Assembly (NCBI GenBank): GCA_029237515.1
Contig: JARBAV010000082.1
Location: forward strand, 1-9,733
Source of the DNA: Nitrososphaerales archaeon
GTDB lineage: Archaea > Thermoproteota > Nitrososphaeria > Nitrososphaerales > Nitrososphaeraceae
Length of the DNA: 9,733 nt
Direction of reading: 5' to 3'
Shown here: piece after piece, positions 1 through 6,803 of the stretch
Layout of the letters: every line of letters begins with the position of its first letter
How positions within the stretch are numbered: the first letter of the stretch is position 1
Position numbers and translations under genes: made by a program
The notes under the pieces: generated by a model
What the model was told of the DNA's origin: nothing
Seen by the model: only the letters and a program-made list of their open reading frames with translations
Database searches by the model: none

Positions 1-39
1 ATAAATACAACCGAGCATTTCAAAGATGAACATAGTTGA
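1..39 (+). CDS. 3' end of an upstream gene, probably the ABC transporter ATPase partner (partial)
   Basis: Frame 1 is open from the first base and closes with TGA at 37-39, giving a 12-residue tail ending in KDEHS. The other two forward frames hit stops at 2 and 27. The stop overlaps the TTG start of the following permease gene by four bases (TTGA, 36-39), the usual arrangement of translationally coupled genes. ABC-2 permeases are commonly encoded directly after their ATP-binding subunit, so this is probably the C-terminus of that ATPase. No ATPase motif lies inside the window, so the identity rests on context alone. Confidence 0.5.
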   Translation: MNTTEHFKDEHS

Positions 40-773
40 TCGTAGCATTTAGACAGATCGTCATTATAGCCTATATGACAGGAATATTATGGCTAAGGAG
101 AAACCCGCTTTCGATGTTGTTTTCGGCTTTAAGTCCTTTCTCTATTTTGTTTGTTCTTTTTGTAGTAAGCAATGGTGAGTACACAGATATCGCAATAGCT
201 GGCAGTCTCGTGATGGCTACCGTCGGCTATGGCTTGGCTCTTGGACAAGACATTTCATTCTATAAAACAGAATACAAAATTCAAGACGTCTTCGTAGCGG
301 CACCAGTGTCGTCTCTCACTTATATGACTGGTCTTGCACTGTCAGAACTACTATTCGGTCTCCCTGCTCTGGTCGCGCTTACTACCTTAGCTGTATTGTT
401 TGGAGACACTCTATCGACATTGCCGCTGCTGATAAGCAGCATACTCTTGACCTGGGGTGCAATGTCTGCAATGGGTTTTTTCTTGTCTTCTCACATGCTA
501 CATATGCGAAATGCAACTCAGATTATTTCTTTTGTAAACGTCATACTTGCTGTGATTCCCCCAGTCTATTATTCAATCGAACGACTTCCGTTGAATCTCC
601 AGTTCCTAGCTTATTCAGTCCCGACAACTCATGCGTCCTTGATGATACAGGATAGCATGGGGCTTGCTACACCGGCAAATTGGTCGATATATTTAGGGCT
701 CGCAGTTCAATCAGCGTATTTGGTATGCTTCTTAGCATTGGCTAAGGCGCGTGCAGTTTGGAGAGATTTGTAG
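36..773 (+). CDS. ABC-2 type transporter permease
   Basis: Integral membrane subunit of an ABC exporter, working with a cytoplasmic ATPase to move an unknown substrate out of the cell. The 245-residue protein has about six hydrophobic segments (roughly residues 25-45, 52-72, 98-122, 127-150, 160-182 and 217-240). Between the second and third lies a polar stretch followed by DVFVAAPVS, resembling the cytoplasmic loop motif of ABC-2 permeases, where it is thought to contact the ATPase. Length and topology fit the family (about 240-280 residues). The start is TTG at 36, chosen because it overlaps the preceding stop by four bases and because in-frame upstream sequence is not available. The gene ends just before a T7 tract. 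Substrate cannot be deduced; drug, lipid or polysaccharide export are all possible for this family. Confidence 0.85.
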   Translation: MIVAFRQIVIIAYMTGILWLRRNPLSMLFSALSPFSILFVLFVVSNGEYTDIAIAGSLVMATVGYGLALGQDISFYKTEYKIQDVFVAAPVSSLTYMTGLALSELLFGLPALVALTTLAVLFGDTLSTLPLLISSILLTWGAMSAMGFFLSSHMLHMRNATQIISFVNVILAVIPPVYYSIERLPLNLQFLAYSVPTTHASLMIQDSMGLATPANWSIYLGLAVQSAYLVCFLALAKARAVWRDL

Positions 774-809
774 TTTTTTTGGCTTAGTGATCACATCTAA
801 CATTTTTTT
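774..809 (+). terminator. Oligo-T terminator tracts after the ABC permease
   Basis: Seven T residues directly follow the TAG stop (774-780) and a second run of seven lies at 803-809. Archaeal RNA polymerase terminates on oligo-T in the non-template strand without needing a hairpin. Two tracts in tandem at the end of the ABC operon, before a convergent gene, fit a transcription end. No strong stem precedes them. Confidence 0.55.
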
Positions 810-862
810 GTATTCAAGGTTTCGATCCCAATGACATGGATATTAAGATGGGCGTGCTATTG

Positions 863-1126
863 TCACAGATCTAAGTTGTTATCTAGGCACACCATTTCTT
901 TAAGATCATTGTATAAATTTAAAAATTCAGCACCTTTGACGGTCATTGCAATTTCTAACAAGTATGGGTCGAAGGAGATAAGGTTACAACTCTCTAGCTC
1001 ATGTAAGCAATACATAATATGAGAACTATAGTAATCAAGCATTTTCTCTATTTTCTGAATCTTCAATCTTCCAGTTCTGTCCGAAAAGGAAAGTATATCC
1101 GCAACCAAATCTAGACCCGTGTACAT
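863..1126 (-). CDS. Small winged-helix DNA-binding protein
   Basis: An 87-residue protein resembling the stand-alone winged-helix proteins (HTH_45/ArnR1-like class) that are numerous in Nitrososphaeria. The first two thirds read as three helices: a first helix around DLVADILSFS, a second over residues 21-31, and a probable recognition helix around SSHIMYCLHELESCNLI. A short beta wing follows and then TVKGAEFL, matching the 'T.KG..FL' signature near the end of this family. It probably binds DNA as a dimer and regulates transcription; its targets are unknown. ATG at 1126 is the start, about 25-34 bases downstream of a good TATA-like box at 1151-1160, so the transcript is leaderless or nearly so. 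It lies convergent to the ABC operon and 201 bases downstream of the dUTPase-like gene on the same strand. A weaker forward-strand ORF overlaps it; the family match makes this strand the coding one. Confidence 0.75.
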   Translation of the reverse strand: MYTGLDLVADILSFSDRTGRLKIQKIEKMLDYYSSHIMYCLHELESCNLISFDPYLLEIAMTVKGAEFLNLYNDLKEMVCLDNNLDL

Positions 1127-1150
1127 CGATTACGATACTCAAATCACACC

Positions 1151-1160
1151 ATAAATAAAA
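1151..1160 (-). promoter_or_regulatory. TATA-like promoter of the winged-helix gene
   Basis: On the minus strand the sequence reads CCCCTTTTATTTAT, an AT box preceded by a short C-run. Its centre lies about 30 bases before the ATG at 1126, predicting a transcript that starts within a few bases of the start codon. No Shine-Dalgarno sequence lies between, in keeping with leaderless translation. Confidence 0.5.
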
Positions 1161-1327
1161 GGGGCACCCAGACAAATATGAGAAAATTGTGACTCACTTT
1201 TCCCTAACCAGCCTTTTCTGTTACATCGATCAGACTCACGATAATGGAAGAATACAATTTTACTAGGAACAATGCAATAAATCAGTTGAATAGTTCTGTA
1301 TATGAAGTGAGAAATAATGGTATTCGA

Positions 1328-1669
1328 TCAGTACCCTGACCTCTTTCGTTCTCGATTTACGTAATTCTTGTTCATGTACGTGTTCAACAGTTTTTGAGGA
1401 GTCATTTGCAGCTCCAGGGCGGCTTGGATTACAAAATGTAGTATATCAATCAATTCGGTTTGAGCTCTCTCGATTTCAAACCCTGAAGGTCTCTTCCACC
1501 ACTTCCAGCTAGTTAGGTCTTGTAACTCGATAGCTTCATGTATGATTGCTGTCATCAGAGCCGAAACCCTCTCCTCAGTCCTTTTTGGATACCTGTCTGC
1601 TCCCAAATATTCCACTAACATCCTTTGCTCGTCAAAGATTTTCTCTAACATGTCTTGATGCTGATTCAT
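1328..1669 (-). CDS. dUTPase-like all-alpha NTP pyrophosphatase (dimeric dUTPase/MazG superfamily)
   Basis: Probable nucleotide diphosphatase that hydrolyses dUTP (or dCTP) to the monophosphate and pyrophosphate, keeping uracil out of DNA. The 113-residue protein is predicted almost entirely helical. It carries the two metal-binding motifs of the superfamily, E45-x-x-E48 and E72-x-x-D75, the aromatic/basic KWWKR patch (56-60), and a C-terminal N105-x-x-R108...SGY ending that resembles the 'N..RQ..GY' tail of dimeric dUTPases. At 113 residues it is shorter than the larger members (about 170-270), so it is a compact form. The start is ATG at 1669, about 27 bases after a TATA-like box, with no ribosome binding site, so it is probably leaderless. 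It is divergent from the LSm gene. Substrate specificity within the superfamily (dUTP, dCTP or a MazG-like NTP) cannot be settled from sequence alone. Confidence 0.75.
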   Translation of the reverse strand: MNQHQDMLEKIFDEQRMLVEYLGADRYPKRTEERVSALMTAIIHEAIELQDLTSWKWWKRPSGFEIERAQTELIDILHFVIQAALELQMTPQKLLNTYMNKNYVNRERKRSGY

Positions 1670-1682
1670 TCCAATCTTAGTG

Positions 1683-1694
1683 TGTTACGTAACA
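1683..1694. promoter_or_regulatory. Palindrome overlapping the dUTPase-like promoter (possible operator)
   Basis: TGTTACGTAACA is a perfect 12-base palindrome lying between the TATA-like box and the predicted start of the minus-strand gene. Its placement would let a dimeric regulator block transcription initiation. One or two 12-base palindromes are expected by chance in a window this size, so only the position argues for function. Confidence 0.25.
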
Positions 1695-1700
1695 TATATG
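1691..1700 (-). promoter_or_regulatory. TATA-like promoter of the dUTPase-like gene
   Basis: The minus strand reads CATATATGTT here. The box centre is about 27 bases upstream of the ATG at 1669, the usual archaeal TATA-to-start distance, so the transcript is predicted to begin at or very near the start codon. It partly overlaps a perfect 12-base palindrome at 1683-1694. Confidence 0.45.
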
Positions 1701-1765
1701 AGACCTTCTAGCTTTGGCAAAACTGAATTAAGGTGCGGTGGCCAATGTGTGATCAACAAGGGAAC

Positions 1766-1775
1766 CTTTTTATTG
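1766..1775 (+). promoter_or_regulatory. Possible TATA-like promoter of the LSm gene
   Basis: CTTTTTATTG lies in the divergent intergenic region. A start of transcription about 25-30 bases later (near 1797-1800) would leave a short leader before the TTG at 1814. That leader contains GTGAT (1801-1805), which matches the end of the archaeal Shine-Dalgarno consensus. Confidence 0.35.
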
Positions 1776-1813
1776 TAGCCTGTGTGCTTTCACTTCCAAA
1801 GTGATTAATTGAA

Positions 1814-2068
1814 TTGTCGTCCCCCGCGTCATCACAGCAATCCAAAAGACCATTAACAATATTACAGCGTTCAGTTAATAGGCGAGTGGCAGTACGATTA
1901 AAAAGTGAAATAGAATATCGAGGGAGAATGAGCAACGTAGACACATATATGAATCTGATACTAATTGATGCCGAAGAATTTAATCGACAGGATCTGTTAG
2001 CAAATTACGGAAAGGTAGTGATCCGAGGAAATAATGTTCTATTTATAAGACTGGAAAAAGATCTTTGA
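1814..2068 (+). CDS. Archaeal Sm-like (LSm) RNA-binding protein
   Basis: Sm-fold protein expected to form a six- or seven-membered ring that binds uridine-rich RNA and acts in RNA metabolism. The 84-residue protein has a 10-residue Ser/Gln-rich leader, an N-terminal helix (RPLTILQRSVN, 12-22), the Sm1 motif (about 24-54) with the RNA-binding D43-x-x-M46-N47, and the Sm2 motif IRGNNV (70-75). This length and motif spacing are normal for archaeal LSm proteins. The start is TTG at 1814: an in-frame stop lies at 1802-1804, no ATG is available before the conserved core, and GTGAT at 1801-1805 can serve as ribosome binding site. It is 36 bases upstream of the metK ATG on the same strand, so the two may share a transcript. 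Confidence 0.9.
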   Translation: MSSPASSQQSKRPLTILQRSVNRRVAVRLKSEIEYRGRMSNVDTYMNLILIDAEEFNRQDLLANYGKVVIRGNNVLFIRLEKDL

Positions 2069-2104
2069 TGGTATTCTTGTGAGAAATAAGGTTTATTGGG
2101 AGTA

Positions 2105-3265
2105 ATGGTAAGAAGGTATATATTTACTTCAGAGAGCGTAACAGAAGGTCATCCTGACAAGATATGTGATCAGGTTTCTGATTCTATCTTAGATGAGTTT
2201 CTTGCAAGTGACTCAGATTCTAGAGTAGCAGTAGAGACTTTAACTTCCACCGGAATTGTTTTTGTAGCAGGAGAGGTCACATCAACACGCAGGGTCGATA
2301 TACAAAAGGTAGTAAGAAATGTGATCCGTGAGATCGGATACGATCGACCCGAATATGGGTTTGATTCTGAATCTTGTTCAGTTTTAGAATCCATACATGA
2401 ACAAAGTCCTGATATTTCATTGGGTGTTACTCCTAATCTGGATAAGGAACAGGGGGCAGGTGATCAAGGCTTAATGTTTGGTTATGCGACTAATGAGACC
2501 GCGGAACTCATGCCTCTGCCAATCATAATGGCTCACAAGCTCTCAATGAAGCTGTCTACCCTCAGAAAGCAAAAAAAACTAGGATGGATTAGACCTGATG
2601 GCAAATCCCAGGTTTCAGTGGTTTATGAGGGTACAAAGCCGGTAGGGATTGATACTGTCGTAATTTCAACCCAACATGCCCCAGACATAAGCTTGAACCA
2701 ATTAAGGGAGGAGATCATAGGTAAGGTAATAAAGGAAATCTGTTCGGATTGGATAACCCCAGATTCGAAATTCTTGGTCAACCCGACCGGAAGATTTGTT
2801 ATTGGCGGCCCTCAGGCGGACACTGGTTTGACAGGAAGAAAGGTAATTGCAGACACTTACGGTGGTGCAGGAAGGCATGGAGGGGGAGCATTTTCAGGCA
2901 AAGATCCATCGAAAGTTGATAGATCGGCATGTTATATGGCTAGATATATCGCTAAAAACATAGTAGCTGCCGGACTTGCAGAAAAATGTGAAGTGCAACT
3001 CGCATATGCAATAGGCTTGCCTAATCCCGTGTCGGTTATGGTGAATACTTTCGGGACTGCTTCTGTCGACGACGAATTAATCGAGGGACGAGTCAAAAAA
3101 TCATTTGAAATGAAACCCGCAGATATTATAAGAATTCTTGATTTGAAAAGGCCAATCTATAAAAAGACAGCAGCATACGGACATTTTGGAAGGAATGAAC
3201 CTGAATTTACATGGGAAAGGACAGACAAGATGTCAGATCTGGCTGGTCGGGCTATCGATAGCTGA
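2105..3265 (+). CDS. metK: S-adenosylmethionine synthetase (methionine adenosyltransferase)
   Basis: Cytoplasmic enzyme that joins methionine and ATP to make S-adenosylmethionine, releasing phosphate and pyrophosphate. The protein is of the bacterial/eukaryotic three-domain MetK type: [12 protein letters not shown] (15-26, with the catalytic His16 and Asp18), the [11 protein letters not shown] signature (117-127), [15 protein letters not shown] (227-241) and the glycine-rich [12 protein letters not shown] (from about 259). Its 386 residues match the family. I prefer ATG at 2105, giving [19 protein letters not shown], which is the normal distance to the first motif; a TTG at 2096 would add three residues. 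GGGAG at 2098-2102 lies very close to the ATG. SAM is the methyl donor for the corrin pathway encoded downstream. Most archaea use a separate, highly divergent MAT family, so this type is notable. Confidence 0.96.
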   Translation: MVRRYIFTSESVTEGHPDKICDQVSDSILDEFLASDSDSRVAVETLTSTGIVFVAGEVTSTRRVDIQKVVRNVIREIGYDRPEYGFDSESCSVLESIHEQSPDISLGVTPNLDKEQGAGDQGLMFGYATNETAELMPLPIIMAHKLSMKLSTLRKQKKLGWIRPDGKSQVSVVYEGTKPVGIDTVVISTQHAPDISLNQLREEIIGKVIKEICSDWITPDSKFLVNPTGRFVIGGPQADTGLTGRKVIADTYGGAGRHGGGAFSGKDPSKVDRSACYMARYIAKNIVAAGLAEKCEVQLAYAIGLPNPVSVMVNTFGTASVDDELIEGRVKKSFEMKPADIIRILDLKRPIYKKTAAYGHFGRNEPEFTWERTDKMSDLAGRAIDS

Positions 3266-3328
3266 CTTGAGCAATATAGCACATGTCGGGAATAGAGTCT
3301 ATCTCAATCCGCAAGTCCGGTGTGATAC

Positions 3329-3338
3329 GTTTTAAATC
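3329..3338 (+). promoter_or_regulatory. Possible TATA-like promoter of the SDR gene
   Basis: GTTTTAAATC precedes the dehydrogenase gene. A start about 25-30 bases later (around 3358-3362) would leave a leader of roughly 30 bases before the TTG at 3392. An ATG at 3361 in another frame begins a 14-codon reading frame that overlaps the gene start. Confidence 0.3.
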
Positions 3339-3391
3339 ATTCAAGAGGTTCACATTTACAATGTTTACTGACGATTCTAAGTGCTTTTCAA

Positions 3392-4165
3392 TTGGCTCTG
3401 GCTAACAAGATCGCACTAGTCACTGGTTCCTCTAGTGGTATCGGGTTCGCAATATCCAAAGAATTTGCCGAAAATCAAGGGGCGACCGTGTTGGTCTGTT
3501 CTAGAAATATCAATGACGCTATCAGAACCTCAGAGAAGATCAAAGGAGATACCCAGGCCGTTGAATTGGATGTTACTAACGAGAGAGACGTAAGATCGGT
3601 TGTAAAAGGAACGATATTAAATCACGGTGGAATTGATATCCTCGTTAATTGTGCTGGGCATCGCTTCGAGAATGCGATCTGGTACAAGAAATATCACAAG
3701 ATGACCGATCGAGCCTTGGATGCTATTATGGAAGTTGATCTTAAGGGTACAATACACATGACAAGGGCGTTCCTTCCTAGCATGATAAGAAAAACTAATC
3801 GTTCTCGTAGGAATTCAGGCGTAATAATTAATATTGCCTCGACGCCTGCAATGTCAGGACATAGAGAAGGTGCACCTTATACCATTGCCAAGGCGGCCGT
3901 TGTTGCTGTAACCAAGCATATTGCTCTAGAATATGGGAATCAGAAAATCAGAGCATACACTCTTGCACTAGGAAATATTGCAACAGAAGCCACGTATTAT
4001 TCCATGACTAAACCAGGAAGAAAGAAAGCAGCTAATGAACCGGCTATGAAGAGGTGGGGTTCGGCGGAGGAGGTCGCCAAGGTAGCCGCATGTCTGGGGA
4101 GTGAAAGCTTTTCATATGCCACCGGTAATACTATAATAATTGACGGTGGTAAATTAATTGTTTAA
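3392..4165 (+). CDS. Short-chain dehydrogenase/reductase (SDR), classical type
   Basis: NAD(P)-dependent oxidoreductase with a single Rossmann fold; the substrate is unknown. The 257-residue length is typical of classical SDRs. Visible motifs are the cofactor loop TGSSSGIG (11-18), the structural VNCAG (85-89, usually NNAG), catalytic Ser150 in NIAST, and Tyr163-x-x-x-Lys167 (YTIAK). The position usually held by the fourth catalytic residue, Asn, is Asp116 (EVDLKG). A basic insertion (RKTNRSRRNSG, about 133-143) precedes the serine strand. The C-terminus (GNTIIIDGGKLIV) matches the usual 'G..i.vDGG' end. TTG at 3392 is the start because it places the first beta strand at the normal position; no ATG fits in frame. 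It stands between metK and cbiD on the same strand but with gaps of 126 and 115 bases, so a role in corrin synthesis is not implied. FabG-like or sugar/alcohol dehydrogenase activity is possible. Confidence 0.9.
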   Translation: MALANKIALVTGSSSGIGFAISKEFAENQGATVLVCSRNINDAIRTSEKIKGDTQAVELDVTNERDVRSVVKGTILNHGGIDILVNCAGHRFENAIWYKKYHKMTDRALDAIMEVDLKGTIHMTRAFLPSMIRKTNRSRRNSGVIINIASTPAMSGHREGAPYTIAKAAVVAVTKHIALEYGNQKIRAYTLALGNIATEATYYSMTKPGRKKAANEPAMKRWGSAEEVAKVAACLGSESFSYATGNTIIIDGGKLIV

Positions 4166-4280
4166 ACATAATCATATTTTTAATTGCAATAATAAAGTTA
4201 GAAGTTTGTAACGTATCTTGGATAATAAATGATTGCAGGAGTATTAAGGAACAGGAATACAACTTCTGATTTGATGTAAA

Positions 4281-5375
4281 ATGAAGGTCAACAGGTCTTC
4301 ACTTAGAAAAGGCTATACTACTGGCACTTCAGCTACAGCTGCTACTAAAGCTGCTCTGATACGGCTTCTATTGGGTAAGGAAGTAGATTGTGTGGAAGTT
4401 ACATTGCCAAAGGGAGAGAAGATTATCATACAAATTGAGTGGACTCAAGTTGGTAACGGATCCGTAACTTGCGCTGTTACAAAGGATGGCGGAGACGATC
4501 CCGACGCAACACACGGGGCACAGATTCTATCTACCGTTTCGCTAAATGAAGACGTTGGTACTATTACGGTAGATGGGGGAAAAGGTGTGGGACGGGTGAC
4601 AAAGCCAGGATTAGGCCTTCCAATAGGAGCAGCTGCAATAAATCCTGTGCCATCCATGATGATCAAGACGGCAGCTTTAGAGGTTGTAGGAGGACTGATC
4701 GAAACTAAAGGAATTACAGTAAAGATATCGGTACCTATGGGGGAGAACATTGCGCATAAAACCGATAATCCCAGGTTAGGTATACTGGGTGGAATATCAA
4801 TACTAGGAACGACAGGCATTGTAATTCCTTATTCAACTGCGTCGTTTGCAGCATCGATCCGACAGAGCATAGATGTAGCATTAGCTATGGGGGTTGATAC
4901 TGTCGCATTGACAACAGGGGGTAGGAGTGAGGAATTTGTGAAGAAGTTTTTTAATGACACTCTCCCGGAACATTCCCTTGTACAGATGGGGGACTTTGTA
5001 GGGTACGCAGTAAAGCAATGTCGAATCAAGAAGGTGAAGAATGTGGTCATCGCAGGCTTCATCGGTAAGCTTACGAAGATAGCAATGGGGGTAAAACAGA
5101 CCCACGTCAAAGGTTCTCACGTTGACATGGAGTTTATGGCAAATCTTGCAAGAGACTGCGCGTGCTCTACGGATATTCTATCCGAAATATTGAAAGCTAA
5201 CACAGCGCGTCATGTTCAAGAGATCATAAAGGAGCATGGGATATCAGGTTACTTTGACATGATATGCAACCACGCTTACGCATCATTAATAAAAGATGAC
5301 GAAAATACATTGAATCTCCAAATTGTGATGTTTGATTTCGATGGAAAGGTGTGTGGCCTCTACCCGAGAAAATAG
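4281..5375 (+). CDS. cbiD: Cobalt-precorrin-5B C(1)-methyltransferase CbiD
   Basis: SAM-dependent enzyme of the early-cobalt cobalamin pathway that methylates C-1 of cobalt-precorrin-5B to give cobalt-precorrin-6A. The 364-residue protein carries the family's conserved blocks in order: LRKGYTTGTSATAATKAA near the N-terminus, KDGGDDPDATHG (about 68-79), GGKGVGRVTKPGLGLPIG followed by AINPVP, ENIAHKTDNPRLGILGG and GTTGIVIPYS, and late in the protein GKLTKIAMG followed by THVKGSHVDMEF. Length is normal for CbiD. ATG at 4281 fits the N-terminus of the family. Only weak promoter candidates are seen upstream (TATTAA at 4242-4247), and there is no clear ribosome binding site. It precedes cbiG by 375 bases, so it probably has its own transcript. 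In the pathway it acts directly after CbiG. Confidence 0.96.
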   Translation: MKVNRSSLRKGYTTGTSATAATKAALIRLLLGKEVDCVEVTLPKGEKIIIQIEWTQVGNGSVTCAVTKDGGDDPDATHGAQILSTVSLNEDVGTITVDGGKGVGRVTKPGLGLPIGAAAINPVPSMMIKTAALEVVGGLIETKGITVKISVPMGENIAHKTDNPRLGILGGISILGTTGIVIPYSTASFAASIRQSIDVALAMGVDTVALTTGGRSEEFVKKFFNDTLPEHSLVQMGDFVGYAVKQCRIKKVKNVVIAGFIGKLTKIAMGVKQTHVKGSHVDMEFMANLARDCACSTDILSEILKANTARHVQEIIKEHGISGYFDMICNHAYASLIKDDENTLNLQIVMFDFDGKVCGLYPRK

Positions 5376-5478
5376 CATATCCTGTAATTATAAAATTGAA
5401 GTCTCTAATTCGCTCCTACTCGACATGGCATGCCTAGCAGTGCCACTGTGAATACACAAAAATTCATGAAGGAATTGA

Positions 5479-5499
5479 TTATTTGATACTATCAAATAA
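5479..5499. repeat. Perfect inverted repeat, 10-base arms
   Basis: Arm TTATTTGATA (5479-5488), a single central C, then the exact reverse complement TATCAAATAA (5490-5499). It lies about 104 bases after the cbiD stop and 252 before the cbiG start. It could be an operator for a dimeric regulator or a weak RNA hairpin at the 3' end of the cbiD transcript. No oligo-T tract follows directly, which argues against a classical terminator. Confidence 0.6.
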
Positions 5500-5643
5500 A
5501 ATTGAACCAATGCTAATACTCCTGCCTCAAAACTACGTGATTAAACTACAGTTTCACATCATAGTAGGGATGATAAATGAAAAATCAGACTTATTGCATG
5601 TTTTGATAGAGGATTAAAGATGTAAATTTTTCTGCAACGCATC

Positions 5644-5666
5644 CGCGTAGATTTAAAGGGTACGCG
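5644..5666 (+). promoter_or_regulatory. TATA-like box flanked by inverted repeat, candidate cbiG promoter/operator
   Basis: CGCGTA (5644-5649) and its reverse complement TACGCG (5661-5666) flank TTTAAA (5652-5657), so the dyad axis falls on the TATA-like box. A start of transcription near 5680 would give a leader of about 70 bases before the GTG of cbiG. A dimeric repressor binding both arms would cover the TBP site. Arms this short occur by chance; the GC-rich content in an AT-rich gap and the central box are the argument. Confidence 0.35.
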
Positions 5667-5750
5667 TATCATGAATAGGAATAAAAGAGGGTTTAGGAAC
5701 CCAACCTAGCAGGATCAAATCTGTATCGCCCAAGACCATCGACCACTAGC

Positions 5751-6803
5751 GTGGTAGCAATAACCAAGAATGGAATCAGAATAGCCAAATGTATAAGGAT
5801 GCATTGGCCTGAGGTTAAGGTCTATGTTCCTCAAAAGTATTATGACTCATCAAATGATATCCAATGGTTTGAAGAGCCGACCTCCCAAATTATGGAGAGG
5901 CTATTCAAGACAAACAGTGCATTAGTCTGTATTTTTTCTCTTGGAGCAGTGATCCGACTTATTGCTCCCTTTTTGGGTAACAAGAAACACGATCCCGCCG
6001 TTGTAGTTATTGACGATAAAGCAAATTTTGTTATTAGCGCTTTATCTGGCCATCTAGGTGGAGCCAATTCATTAGCAACAGATCTATCTACTTTTCTCAA
6101 AGGAAGCAAGGCGGTTATAACGACCGCTGCTGACGTTAATAAAACAATTGCTGTGGACATTTTGGGGAGGGATCTAGGTTGGACAACCGATGGCCTAGAT
6201 ACCATTACACAAGTAAGTGCTTGCATGGTCAATGAAATGCCTGTTGGACTTTACCAAGACTCCGGGGAGCGCAATTGGTGGCCAAGTAATGGTCTTCCCC
6301 AGAACTTGAGATCAGTGTCAGAACTCAATAAACTAAGATCTAAAGAGTTCAGCGCTGGCCTAATAATAACAGATAAGATTCTACAAGATAAAGAAATTTC
6401 ATCTAAATCTGTGATCTATAGACCTAGAAGTCTAGTTGTAGGGATCGGGATACATTGGAATACGACCAAGGAAACGATAGAATTGGCAATACATGAGGCA
6501 TTCCAAAGTTATGGCTTAAGCATTAAGAGTATTCGAAACCTTGCTACAATTGAAAATAAAGCCCAGGCTAGAGGGTTGCTTGATTTTTCAAACTCGTACC
6601 AAATTCCAATAGAAGCCTTCAATGACGAGCAGCTTTCTAAAATGAACGTTCCCAATCCATCAGAAGTTGTCGGAAGGTTTCAGGGGACTAAGAGTGTATC
6701 TGAAGCAGCTGCGTTGTTGAGTTCTAAAGGAGTCCTAATAGTCCCCAAACTTAAATTTCCTCCTGACCTTACTCTTTCCATTGCAAGGGTGGAATTTAGA
6801 TAA
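5751..6803 (+). CDS. cbiG: Cobalt-precorrin-5A hydrolase CbiG
   Basis: Opens the delta-lactone ring of cobalt-precorrin-5A, releasing the C-20 fragment as acetaldehyde and giving cobalt-precorrin-5B, the substrate of CbiD. Three family regions are visible in 350 residues. The N-terminal region contains SLGAVIRLIAP and SALSGHLGGAN (about 63-105). A variable middle region follows. The C-terminal domain begins near residue 225 with VVGIGIHWNTTKE, where other members often have 'GIGCRRGT', and includes SVSEAAALLSS near the end. Length is normal for the three-domain form. GTG at 5751 gives MVAITKNGIRIAK, the expected CbiG N-terminus; an in-frame stop at 5694-5696 limits any extension. No Shine-Dalgarno is seen. 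Its TAA stop abuts the TTG start of cbiX with no gap. Confidence 0.94.
   Translation: MVAITKNGIRIAKCIRMHWPEVKVYVPQKYYDSSNDIQWFEEPTSQIMERLFKTNSALVCIFSLGAVIRLIAPFLGNKKHDPAVVVIDDKANFVISALSGHLGGANSLATDLSTFLKGSKAVITTAADVNKTIAVDILGRDLGWTTDGLDTITQVSACMVNEMPVGLYQDSGERNWWPSNGLPQNLRSVSELNKLRSKEFSAGLIITDKILQDKEISSKSVIYRPRSLVVGIGIHWNTTKETIELAIHEAFQSYGLSIKSIRNLATIENKAQARGLLDFSNSYQIPIEAFNDEQLSKMNVPNPSEVVGRFQGTKSVSEAAALLSSKGVLIVPKLKFPPDLTLSIARVEFR

Larger units (their letters stand above)
5376..5750. other. Long intergenic region between cbiD and cbiG
   Basis: AT-rich, with no confident gene and no cobalamin-riboswitch signature that I can recognise. It holds a perfect inverted repeat (5479-5499), a second inverted repeat around a TATA-like box (5644-5666), further TATA-like sequences (ATAAAAG at 5681-5687) and a small potential hairpin with arms GGGTT (5689-5693) and AACCC (5698-5702). 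One forward frame is open from 5438 to 5617 and includes a 35-codon ATG frame at 5510-5617 whose product I do not recognise; openness of that length is not surprising by chance. The gap is far longer than the others in the corrin cluster and probably carries the control region of cbiGXC. Confidence 0.6.

Noticed and set aside
831..1022. Forward-strand ORF of 63 codons opposite the winged-helix gene
   Set aside because: Its protein has no recognisable features, and the minus-strand frame matches a winged-helix family with a well-placed promoter.
4445..5120. Minus-strand ORFs opposite cbiD
   Set aside because: They are low-complexity translations mirroring a strongly conserved CbiD frame.
5689..5740. 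Sequence before cbiG with GATCAAATC, suggestive of a tRNA T-arm
   Set aside because: The flanking bases do not form a 5-base T stem, and no acceptor, D or anticodon arms can be drawn.
5376..5750. A cobalamin riboswitch controlling cbiG
   Set aside because: I cannot find a B12-box-like element or the expected multi-helix core, and the position relative to TATA-like boxes is wrong for much of the gap.
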